This document shows, in pieces, positions 18,894 through 26,709 of a DNA stretch of 49,311 bases (positions are counted from its first letter, which is position 1; the number at the start of each line of letters is the position of its first letter). Both the position numbers and the translations under genes were made by a program. The notes below the pieces were generated by a model, which was not told the origin of the DNA, searched no databases, and was given only the letters and a program-made list of their open reading frames with translations. This DNA is from a bacterium (GTDB lineage Bacteria > Sumerlaeota > Sumerlaeia > SLMS01 > JAHLLQ01), in the NCBI GenBank assembly GCA_020444065.1, contig JAHLLQ010000008.1, forward strand, positions 142,138 to 191,448, written 5' to 3'.

Positions 18894-21485
18894 CTATTTC
18901 GAGGACGCCACGATCGCCAGCGAGCGGCCCGGCACCTCGATCGAGCCATTCACGCTGCCCAGCGGCTTTGTCCCCACCTTATCGCCCAGCGCGTAAACGT
19001 ACCCATGATCCATCGAGGGCACGTTGAACGTCTGTGGACGGGCGTCTGGATTGATGAACACAGCGACCTTCTGCCATTCCTCACCTTCCAGGCCCTTGCC
19101 GTCCAGCGTGAAGGCAATGGCCGTCGGCACCGGCAGTGCGCTTTCCGTGAACGACAGGCGGTCCCTCACCTCGTGGGCGGTCTTCAGGCGGAAGATCGGA
19201 TGGGCCTTGCGCAGGGTGATGATGCCCTTGAAGTACTCCACCACGTCCTGATTGTCCTTCTTCCAGACCCAGTCGATCTCGTTGATCTCGTCCGGCGAGT
19301 TGTAACTGTTGTGCACGCCGTCCTTGGTCCGCAGCATCTCGCAGCCGCCATGGAAGAACAACGTGCCCTGCGAGACTCCGAGGATTCCGAAGGCCAGCTT
19401 CTGCATCTGCTTCAGGTCCTCGACGCTGGCGCTGGGGGAGGAGTGCTTCAACTTATCCCACAGCGTCAGGTTATCGTGGCAGGTCACGTAGTTAATCGAG
19501 TCGGTCGGGTTGGTCGCCCAGTCGCTGATCGAGCCGGCGATTCCGTGCTTCACGCCGTCGCGCCGGCCGCCGTTCTGAACGTAGCCGCCATCGGTGCCCT
19601 CCGTGGAGCCCTTGATCGCGTCTCGGATATGATCGTTGAAGGCGGCCAGGCCCGTACCTGACACCACGCCCTTGTCGGTCAGGCGACTCAGGCCGGGCGT
19701 TCCGCCAGCCCACGGCTCGCCGTAGATCAGGATCGTCGGATCGATCTTGTCCATTTCCTTGCGGAGTTCCTGCAGCGTCTCCAGATCGATCAGGCCCATC
19801 AGGTCGAATCGGAACCCGTCGACCCCAAACTCCTCAACCCAGTACTTGCAGGAATCCAGCAGGTACTTGCGGGCCATCGGCGCCTCGCTGCGGAACTCGT
19901 TGCCGGTTCCCGATCCGTTCCAGAACGAACCATCCGGCTTCATGCGATGGTAGTAGCCCGGCGCGATTTGCTCGAAGGTCGAGGGCGGCGCCGTGTGGTT
20001 GTAGACCACGTCCATGATCACGCGAATGTCCGCAGCGTGCAGTGCCTGCACCATCTGCTTGAACTCGCGGATCTTGCTCTCATTCTTGTAGTCCGACGCG
20101 AACCAGCCGTCGGGCGAATTGAAGAAGCACGTCATGTAGCCCCAGTTGTAGACCGGGTCCGACTCGTCGTTATCGAAGTCCTGCGGCGGCATCAACTGAA
20201 CGTGCGTCACGCCCAGTTCCTTCAGGTGATCGATTGCCGTCTTGATCTCCGGATTGCCGGGCATGTGCGTACCGGCCTCGACGAAGCCAGTGTACTTACC
20301 CTTCGCCTCGACGCCGGAATCCGCCGCGATTGTGAAGTCCCGAACGTGCATCTCGTAAATGATCGCGTCTGTCGGAGAATCGCCGTAGACTGGTCGCTTC
20401 ACCGGGCGGAAGCCTTCCGGATCCGTCTTCCGCAAATCGGTAATGCGCCCACGGCCCAGCAGGTCCGTCGTATTTGTCGCGCTCGGATCGTAGACTTCAG
20501 GCGACTTGCCGAAGCGCTTGGTATCCACCTGCACCATGTAGAATCGCCCTGCCAGATCGCCGGCCACGGTGGCTTCCCACACGCCTTTTCCGGCACTCTC
20601 CATCGGCACTTCCTTGCGACCGGCATCACCCGCTCGTTCGTCGTACAGAACCACCCACGCTCCCTGCGCGGTGGGGGAGAACAGCCGGAAAGTCGTGGCA
20701 TCCGGCGAATACACGGCGCCCATAGGCTCGTCCGAGTAGTAGTACTCTGCGTTCATCAGAATCTTCCTGGGAACGGCAACCGACGAGCGGTAGCCGATCG
20801 CTTTGGCAGTCACTTCTTCCGCGGTGATATCGATTGGCTTCTCGAGCGTGAAGGCGACCATGAATGTCTGGCCGGCCGATGGCTGCACCGGGCGCGCCTT
20901 GACGGCGGCGATCTCCTCGCCATCGACTTCCACACTGAAGTTCTTCGGATCGACCTGCTTCACATTCAGCGGATGAGAGAAAACCAGCGCCATCTTGTCT
21001 GCTGCGTCGATGAACGCGCTGGCAATCTTCGGACTGATATCCGGCTTCTCCGAGTAGATCCGCCGATCATTGCCGATCAGCCAGATCTCGTACCCCATGT
21101 CCTCTGTCCAGTAGCGATCGCTGCCATCCTTGTGATCCCACGACTGATACAGCCGAGGAATGAACCCAATCCGATCGTCATCCGTGCCCGTTACGCCGTA
21201 CTGGCTCGTGTCGACCTTGAAAACGACGCCAAAGTCATCGCGGCCCGAGGACATCACCTCGGGGCTCTCTGGCTCCTGCTCGCCCAGGCCATCCCATGTC
21301 CAAAGGCTTGCGCGCGTGTAGTCGCCATCATAGCGGTGATAGTGGATTGTCAGAGTCTCTCCCGAGTCTGATACCACTGGTTCTGCTCGCAATGTTTGAT
21401 CTTGTAGCATGGTTGTCATGAGAATCGCCGCGATGATTATGAGTGTTGGTTGGGCGCCAAAGCCGATCAGGCCTTTCCGATTCAT
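18894..21485 (-). CDS. pulA: Secreted type I pullulanase (alpha-1,6-debranching)
   Basis: 863 residues. An N-terminal hydrophobic segment (LIIIAAILMTTML) marks export. Domains: CBM41-like PUD at about 45-140, an Ig-like part, CBM48 at about 250-340, then the GH13 barrel. Type I pullulanase mark YNWGY is at 446-450; GH13 regions are DVVYNH (492-497), GFRFDLMG with nucleophile D561, LIYGEPWAG with acid/base E590, and CHDNLT with D671. The family hydrolyses alpha-1,6 branches of pullulan, glycogen or starch. The usual YNWGYDP is YNWGYMT here. An AAGGTGA sequence lies before the ATG. The pairing with glgC in this window fits alpha-glucan use, but the two genes are 16 kb apart. Confidence 0.95.
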   Translation of the reverse strand: MNRKGLIGFGAQPTLIIIAAILMTTMLQDQTLRAEPVVSDSGETLTIHYHRYDGDYTRASLWTWDGLGEQEPESPEVMSSGRDDFGVVFKVDTSQYGVTGTDDDRIGFIPRLYQSWDHKDGSDRYWTEDMGYEIWLIGNDRRIYSEKPDISPKIASAFIDAADKMALVFSHPLNVKQVDPKNFSVEVDGEEIAAVKARPVQPSAGQTFMVAFTLEKPIDITAEEVTAKAIGYRSSVAVPRKILMNAEYYYSDEPMGAVYSPDATTFRLFSPTAQGAWVVLYDERAGDAGRKEVPMESAGKGVWEATVAGDLAGRFYMVQVDTKRFGKSPEVYDPSATNTTDLLGRGRITDLRKTDPEGFRPVKRPVYGDSPTDAIIYEMHVRDFTIAADSGVEAKGKYTGFVEAGTHMPGNPEIKTAIDHLKELGVTHVQLMPPQDFDNDESDPVYNWGYMTCFFNSPDGWFASDYKNESKIREFKQMVQALHAADIRVIMDVVYNHTAPPSTFEQIAPGYYHRMKPDGSFWNGSGTGNEFRSEAPMARKYLLDSCKYWVEEFGVDGFRFDLMGLIDLETLQELRKEMDKIDPTILIYGEPWAGGTPGLSRLTDKGVVSGTGLAAFNDHIRDAIKGSTEGTDGGYVQNGGRRDGVKHGIAGSISDWATNPTDSINYVTCHDNLTLWDKLKHSSPSASVEDLKQMQKLAFGILGVSQGTLFFHGGCEMLRTKDGVHNSYNSPDEINEIDWVWKKDNQDVVEYFKGIITLRKAHPIFRLKTAHEVRDRLSFTESALPVPTAIAFTLDGKGLEGEEWQKVAVFINPDARPQTFNVPSMDHGYVYALGDKVGTKPLGSVNGSIEVPGRSLAIVASSK

Positions 21486-21610
21486 CGTTCACCTTCTGTT
21501 TTCGGGGGATTGGAATGGAAATCGCCGCATCCCGCTAACGACTCTTGCCGGCCTATCTCATCGAAGCAAGAGAAAGACCATCGCGGCAAAAGGCTTCTTA
21601 CTAAAGGGCT

Positions 21611-21629
21611 TGCCCCCGAAGAGGGGGCA
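21611..21629 (-). terminator. Hairpin after the TPR-kinase gene
   Basis: TGCCCCC / GGGGGCA, 7 bp with a 5-nt loop, 8 bp after the kinase stop and upstream of pulA on the same strand. No T-run follows the stem on the minus strand. Confidence 0.5.
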
Positions 21630-21636
21630 TCGCGGC

Positions 21637-24600
21637 TTAGTCCAAGTCCAGTTCGTCCAACTCGTCAGCCGCCGGTTCCGCAGATTTCGGAGGCTGGCTG
21701 TGTGTATCGAAGATCCAGTGCCCCTCGATGTCCGTCTTGCTGGGTAACGGGCTGTCGCTCACGCGATCGCGCGCATTTCGGCGGAACTCTCGGGCACTCT
21801 GCAGTCTGCGATGAATATCCTCCAGCCGATGCGGCGCCGTCGGGATGTCATCCTCCGGATGCAGTTGCTCCGCCGAGGGAAGTTCAAGATCCAGCTCTGA
21901 ATCCAGGTCCACGGGTGACGCGTAGCCGGGACTCAGGTCGAGTTCGAAGTCCGAATCGAAATCTGGATGATCGTCGGCGCCCACATCCAACTCCTGACTG
22001 GCGTCTACCGGCACGTCCAACTCCGAATCCAGGTCCGGGATAGGGATCTTGGCCTCCAGCGCCGGATCGGATTCCTCCAGCGGTCCCAGATCATCCGTCC
22101 AGGTCCCCTCATGCAGGTCGCTGGCGGACGACGTTGCCGCCTGCGAGGGTCGGGCCATCCGATCATGCCGGTCGGGATCGAAATCCTCGTCCCCAAAATC
22201 GAAGTCGCTTTCCAGATCCTCGGGCGCAGGCGACTCACGCGGTGGCTGCTGCGGCTCGAGAACAACGCCGCTCTCCGGACGATTCGGGTCCACATTGAAT
22301 GGCACATGGGGCGGGACTGGACCGCGGCGCTGCGCAGAACGCACCAGCACAGGAGGCGGCGTCGCATCGTGCGCCGACGGATTCAGGCGATCCGGATTGC
22401 CACCCACCGCAACGAAGACCTCTTCCAGTGAGGCCCGCAAGTCCATCGCCGTTTGGAAACGCTCGCCGGGGTTCTTGCGCAGGCACTTCATGATGACGAC
22501 ATCGACGGGTTCCGGCACCGTGCTGCAGATCTCGCGCGGGGGAGTCGGCAGCACGTTCACCTGCTGGTAAGAAATATCGCCGGAGATGAACGGCGGTGAC
22601 CCAATGAGCATCTCGTACAGGATGATCCCCACCGCATAGATGTCCGACCGCGCGTCGATGCGCCCGCCGTGAACCTGCTCTGGCGACATGTAGCGAGGCG
22701 TTCCAATCAGCGCGCCCGTCGGAGTGAATGTCGCTTCCTCGATGTGGACGATGCCGAAGTCTGTTACCTTCACGACACCGCCGGAACTCACCATGATATT
22801 GTCCGGCTTGATATCGCGGTGGATGATGCCCTTGCGGTGCGTTGCATCCAACGCATCGCACATCTGGACGCACCAGTCGAGAACCTCGATCACATACTCC
22901 AGATCGATGTCGACCGTATCGGCGAACTTGTCTTCAACGATATCGCGCAGCGAAGGTCCATCCACAAACTCCATTGCGATGTACGACTGGCCGTAGACGT
23001 TCGAAATATTGTAGTCGAGGATGTTCACGATGTTGCGGTGGTGCAGTGTCGCCGCGATGCGCGCTTCGCGGAAGAAGCGATCGATCGCCTTGTCGCTTCC
23101 GCTCAAGCCTTCGCGCAGAATCTTCATGGCCACGATCGTGTTCGTCTTCAGGTCCATGACCTTGTGCACGACACCCATGCCGCCGGAACCGATCTTCTCG
23201 ACGTACTTGTAACGCCCGATCGAGTGATCGCCGATCAGTTCGCGCATGCGCGGATCGATGGCAAACTCCGCACCCGCGGCCGCGACTTGTTGCTCGAGCA
23301 TCGCGATCTTGTCGCTGATGTCTCGGAAGTCCGGATCGAAGTCCTTCACCAGCGTCGCGGCCTCCAGCGCCAGGTTCCATTGCTCGGCGTTCTGGAACGA
23401 AATCATCAGATCGTACAACTGCTCCAGATCTTCCGAGTCGAGGACTGGAAGCTCCTGGTACTTCTGGAAAGCCGCCTTCAGATCGCCGGCGCGGTACAGC
23501 GCAATCGCCATGCGGCGATTGGCCTTCATGCCGAACTCCGGGTATGTCGACGCGCGGCGGTACTCCTTCATCGCGCGCTCGATGTTCCCACGATCCAGAT
23601 GCATGTCACCGAGCTTAAGGCGCACCTCGCACGAATCCGGATCCTTGATCAGAATCTGCTCGCACGCCTGCACCAGGCGCTGGCGGATGTCTTCCAGTGT
23701 GTTGTCGAGGAACAGCGCGCGCTCCGCGTAATACAACGTCCGTCGCCAGTCGCGCCGCTCCGCAAAGAAATTCGTCAGGAACGCCATGTGCCGTTCGCTG
23801 ACTTCCGGAACGCGTTCCAGCAATGCATCCAACGGTTCCAGGATCGCCTTGTAGTCCTGGTAACCCAACTCAAGCGCACGGAGATAACATTCAAAGGCCT
23901 GCTGCCAGCGACGGTTTCGCCAGTGCAATTCCGCCAACTGCAATTCCGTGTTGATCTCGATTTCCCACTCGGCCGAATGCTCCGACGGCATCGGCTTCGG
24001 CGTGTCCTCGCGTTCGAACTCGCCTTCCTGGGCTTCGAGCAAAATGTCGTGTTCGTTGATGAATTGAAGCAGGTAAACGGCAGTGTCCAACTCGCCGCGC
24101 TTCTCGAGCAGGATCGTGATTTCGTTCAGCAGTGCCTTCGCTTCTTTATCCAGTTCGATGTGCGACAGATAATCGAACGCCTGGCGGTAGTCCTCGAGAT
24201 CGATCAGGATGCGCGCCAGCCGCTTCACAAGCGCCGGATCGGTCGACAGGGATTCCGCATCGATTTGCCGCGCCCACATCAACGCTTCCTGGTGGTGACC
24301 TTGCAGCAGCGACACATTGCAGATCTGGCGGATGGTCGACGTCGTATTCTCTCGGTCATCCTGAAGCTGCTCGATCCGACGCGTCAGGAAACTGTAATAG
24401 GCCCCCAGCGTCGCCCCGTCGACTTCACCTTCTTCCAGCAAGCGGCGGTACAGCAGGTCTGCTTTGTCGTAGTGACTCAGTCGCTGGTAAACATCGGCGA
24501 AGAAAACCGCAACATTCGGCGGCAGCTCAAAGAGGTTCTGCACCGCCTCGAAGTGATTGATCAGCGGTTCCAGATTCTCGATGCCGAGGGCCAACGCCGA

Positions 24601-25014
24601 GCGATAGTGCTGCAGCGCATCGCGGTACTCCCCGCGGATCAACTGCAAGTCGCCAAGCGCCCGGTGGATGTCTGGGGAATCGGGGTACTCCTGGCTCAGG
24701 CTCCGAAGCTGATTGATCGAACGACCCAATCCCTCCGAATCGATCTGCTCCAGACTCGGCACATCCCGGGTCAGCGCGCGCCCCTGGCCGATCATGTACC
24801 CGATCGACAGCGCCCGCTGCAGTTTCACATCCGTTGGGAACAGCTCGCTGGCCTGCTCGTAGAGCTCCAGGGCGCGCTCGTGAAAGTGCCCAGCCTGAAA
24901 ATAGGCCAGCGCAAGCTGGCGAACCAGCTTATCGTTTTCCGGATGGGAGCGACACGACTTCTCAAGGGAGTCGATCGTCTTCAGGGCGATTTCTCTTTGA
25001 GGTGCCGAGGACAT
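21637..25014 (-). CDS. TPR-repeat / Hanks-type Ser/Thr protein kinase with acidic C-terminal tail
   Basis: 1125 residues. The first about 580 are helical TPR-like repeats (e.g. LGDMHLDRGNIERAMKEYRRA). A complete kinase domain occupies about 601-865: Gly-rich IGSGGMGVVH, VAMK lysine K631, catalytic loop HRDIKPDN (732-739), DFG 752-754, activation-segment end GTPRYMSPEQ, DIYAVGIILYEM. About 255 acidic, low-complexity residues follow, with repeated LDSELD(V/L) units, and no transmembrane helix. Bacterial Hanks kinases usually have the kinase at the N-terminus with sensor domains after it, so this order is reversed. It is probably a cytosolic signalling kinase or scaffold; its substrates are unknown. 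The ATG has only a weak ribosome site. Confidence 0.93.
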   Translation of the reverse strand: MSSAPQREIALKTIDSLEKSCRSHPENDKLVRQLALAYFQAGHFHERALELYEQASELFPTDVKLQRALSIGYMIGQGRALTRDVPSLEQIDSEGLGRSINQLRSLSQEYPDSPDIHRALGDLQLIRGEYRDALQHYRSALALGIENLEPLINHFEAVQNLFELPPNVAVFFADVYQRLSHYDKADLLYRRLLEEGEVDGATLGAYYSFLTRRIEQLQDDRENTTSTIRQICNVSLLQGHHQEALMWARQIDAESLSTDPALVKRLARILIDLEDYRQAFDYLSHIELDKEAKALLNEITILLEKRGELDTAVYLLQFINEHDILLEAQEGEFEREDTPKPMPSEHSAEWEIEINTELQLAELHWRNRRWQQAFECYLRALELGYQDYKAILEPLDALLERVPEVSERHMAFLTNFFAERRDWRRTLYYAERALFLDNTLEDIRQRLVQACEQILIKDPDSCEVRLKLGDMHLDRGNIERAMKEYRRASTYPEFGMKANRRMAIALYRAGDLKAAFQKYQELPVLDSEDLEQLYDLMISFQNAEQWNLALEAATLVKDFDPDFRDISDKIAMLEQQVAAAGAEFAIDPRMRELIGDHSIGRYKYVEKIGSGGMGVVHKVMDLKTNTIVAMKILREGLSGSDKAIDRFFREARIAATLHHRNIVNILDYNISNVYGQSYIAMEFVDGPSLRDIVEDKFADTVDIDLEYVIEVLDWCVQMCDALDATHRKGIIHRDIKPDNIMVSSGGVVKVTDFGIVHIEEATFTPTGALIGTPRYMSPEQVHGGRIDARSDIYAVGIILYEMLIGSPPFISGDISYQQVNVLPTPPREICSTVPEPVDVVIMKCLRKNPGERFQTAMDLRASLEEVFVAVGGNPDRLNPSAHDATPPPVLVRSAQRRGPVPPHVPFNVDPNRPESGVVLEPQQPPRESPAPEDLESDFDFGDEDFDPDRHDRMARPSQAATSSASDLHEGTWTDDLGPLEESDPALEAKIPIPDLDSELDVPVDASQELDVGADDHPDFDSDFELDLSPGYASPVDLDSELDLELPSAEQLHPEDDIPTAPHRLEDIHRRLQSAREFRRNARDRVSDSPLPSKTDIEGHWIFDTHSQPPKSAEPAADELDELDLD

Positions 25015-25109
25015 ATTCCGCGCGCGGTTGTTCTCCCAGTTCAGTGTCCGTTAATTCATCGGGCCAAAAGCCCTTTGAAGCAAGGAAGAACGCGTGAGCC
25101 GCCCGTAAT

Positions 25110-25125
25110 GGGTATAAATTTACCC
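25110..25125. promoter_or_regulatory. Inverted repeat upstream of the kinase gene
   Basis: GGGTA and TACCC arms around a 6-bp AT core, about 95 bp upstream of the kinase start codon. It has the symmetry of a dimeric repressor site, but no known operator consensus fits and no regulator gene is nearby. Confidence 0.25.
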
Positions 25126-25203
25126 AAAAACAGCCGACACACAGCCGCTAATACATGGCCTAGAAAGAATTACGCCGGTTTCAGACAATTGCGACAGGCG
25201 GGC

Positions 25204-26475
25204 TTACGTCAGTCCTTCACGCTTCGCCTGCAGCGCGATCGCGTTGCGCAGATACAACTCCATGCAGAAAATCACCAGCAGCAGGGCGAACACGCCCGCC
25301 GCAGACAGGCCCGCGATCAGTGTGCGCTTTGGCGCCACCCGCTTCTGGGGTGAAACCGGCGGGTCCAGTAGCCGCAGCGTGCTGTACTCCTCGCCGCTGG
25401 CAGACACCGCGCGCAGCTTCGCCTCAGCCTGGCTGGCCACGGTCGAATTCAGCCGAACAGCGTACTCCAGGCGGTTCAGTTCCACGCTCAGGCCGCCCGA
25501 TTCCGCCGCCAGACTCACTGCTTCGTCCCGCAGCGAAGTGACTTCTTCTTCGATTTCCGGAATCAACTGCTCGATACGGACCAGTTCGGCCTTCAAACGG
25601 GCGATTTCGCCGGCGGCCGCGCTGGGATCCGCCTCCATGCCCGCTAGCTCCACCTTGAGCTGCGTGCGGCGCTCCCAGAGGCCCGGCTCCGTGCCTTCGC
25701 CGATCTGCTCGATCGTCAGGCCGGTGCGCTCCGGCCCGGCGCGCATGTTGAAGCCCATGATGTCATTGCCGATCACATCCTTCAGCTTGGGCTGGGGCAT
25801 GAACGTCAGTTGGCGCATGGCGCTCGTCAGCTTCGACTCCACCATTTCCTGCTGCTTCTCGACATCCTTCTTCTTTGCGACCGTTTCCTGGACCTCGCCC
25901 TTGAGTTCCTCCGCGCGCCGGCGCGACGAATCCGCCAGGAACTGCGCCTCTTCACTCAGCATATTGCCGTACTTGTTGAGGATACGCTGGATCCACAATT
26001 CCATCAGGCGGCGTGACTGCCACGTCGACGTGCCCTTGGCGCGCAACTCGATCACCGGCGAGTACTCCGTCGAGATCGTCGTGTCCACCAGCGTCGAGGC
26101 GCCGGCGTAGAACCGCAGACGGTACTTCTCCAGCGGCTGCGTGATCTTGTCTGGGAACTCCGGATCGTTCTCGAAGCGCTCGTTGTACTGGTCCCGAATA
26201 AAGGCCAGCGTGTGATCCGCCGTGAACATGCTGCGGAACGCCGGTGCCGGCATGCCGGGCTGTTCGTCCTCGAGATTGATCGGGGGCTGAGGCCGCACAT
26301 AGATCAGTGCGCGGGTCTCGTAGATCTCTCCCGCAAATGCTCGCACCGCCAGATAGCACATCACGAACGAGGCCATCGTCAGGGCCACGATCCACCAGCG
26401 CCGCCTCCACAGGTGCAGCATGAAATCCGCAGTCATCAGGCCCGAAGGCGAAGTTTCCTGATCGTGTTCAGCCAT
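25204..26475 (-). CDS. Polysaccharide co-polymerase (Wzz/GumC-type chain-length determinant)
   Basis: 423 residues with two membrane segments (about 27-48 and 386-407) flanking a periplasmic domain rich in coiled coil (about 175-330, many Glu/Lys heptads). The Pro-rich DPPVSPQKRVAPKR just before TM2 is the hallmark of Wzz-like proteins. They set O-antigen, capsule or exopolysaccharide chain length in the inner membrane. There is no C-terminal BY-kinase domain, so it is a PCP-1/2a-type protein without kinase, or its kinase is elsewhere. GAGG just before the ATG supports the start. No polymerase or flippase gene is adjacent, so the pathway is not identified. Confidence 0.85.
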   Translation of the reverse strand: MAEHDQETSPSGLMTADFMLHLWRRRWWIVALTMASFVMCYLAVRAFAGEIYETRALIYVRPQPPINLEDEQPGMPAPAFRSMFTADHTLAFIRDQYNERFENDPEFPDKITQPLEKYRLRFYAGASTLVDTTISTEYSPVIELRAKGTSTWQSRRLMELWIQRILNKYGNMLSEEAQFLADSSRRRAEELKGEVQETVAKKKDVEKQQEMVESKLTSAMRQLTFMPQPKLKDVIGNDIMGFNMRAGPERTGLTIEQIGEGTEPGLWERRTQLKVELAGMEADPSAAAGEIARLKAELVRIEQLIPEIEEEVTSLRDEAVSLAAESGGLSVELNRLEYAVRLNSTVASQAEAKLRAVSASGEEYSTLRLLDPPVSPQKRVAPKRTLIAGLSAAGVFALLLVIFCMELYLRNAIALQAKREGLT

Positions 26476-26614
26476 GATCCTCAGTCGCTAGAGCCCCCGT
26501 AACGGGAGCGAAATCAACATCTCCCCCAAGAACCGGCGCCGGCCCTTGTGCGTCAAGGTCGATTGCCTTCCCGACCGGTCACACTGATCGACGCACTTCT
26601 CCGGAGCCACGGAG

Positions 26615-26666
26615 TTGACAATAGTAAATATTTGTCATTGACACCAGTTATTCAAGGGCGTAGCAG
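26615..26666 (+). promoter_or_regulatory. Promoter/operator region of the WD40 gene with doubled TTGACA
   Basis: Two exact TTGACA hexamers at 26615-26620 and 26638-26643. The second is followed after 17 nt by TAGCAG (26661-26666), a weak -10. GACAA (26617-26621) and TTGTC (26632-26636) form an inverted repeat around an AT-rich centre just upstream, which could be an operator or an alternative promoter element. Confidence 0.4.
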
Positions 26667-26709
26667 AGAGTTGAATCGATCAGGAAGTAAGAGGGTCAGG
26701 AGGTGGAAC

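Noticed and set aside
19947-21371. A 474-codon open frame antisense to pulA
   Set aside because: Fully inside a gene with intact catalytic motifs; no domain or ribosome site; bias artefact.
22669-25353. An 894-codon open frame antisense to the TPR-kinase
   Set aside because: It mirrors the kinase coding strand throughout, has no domain, and its Arg/His/Gln-rich composition is what strong GC third-position bias gives on the opposite strand.
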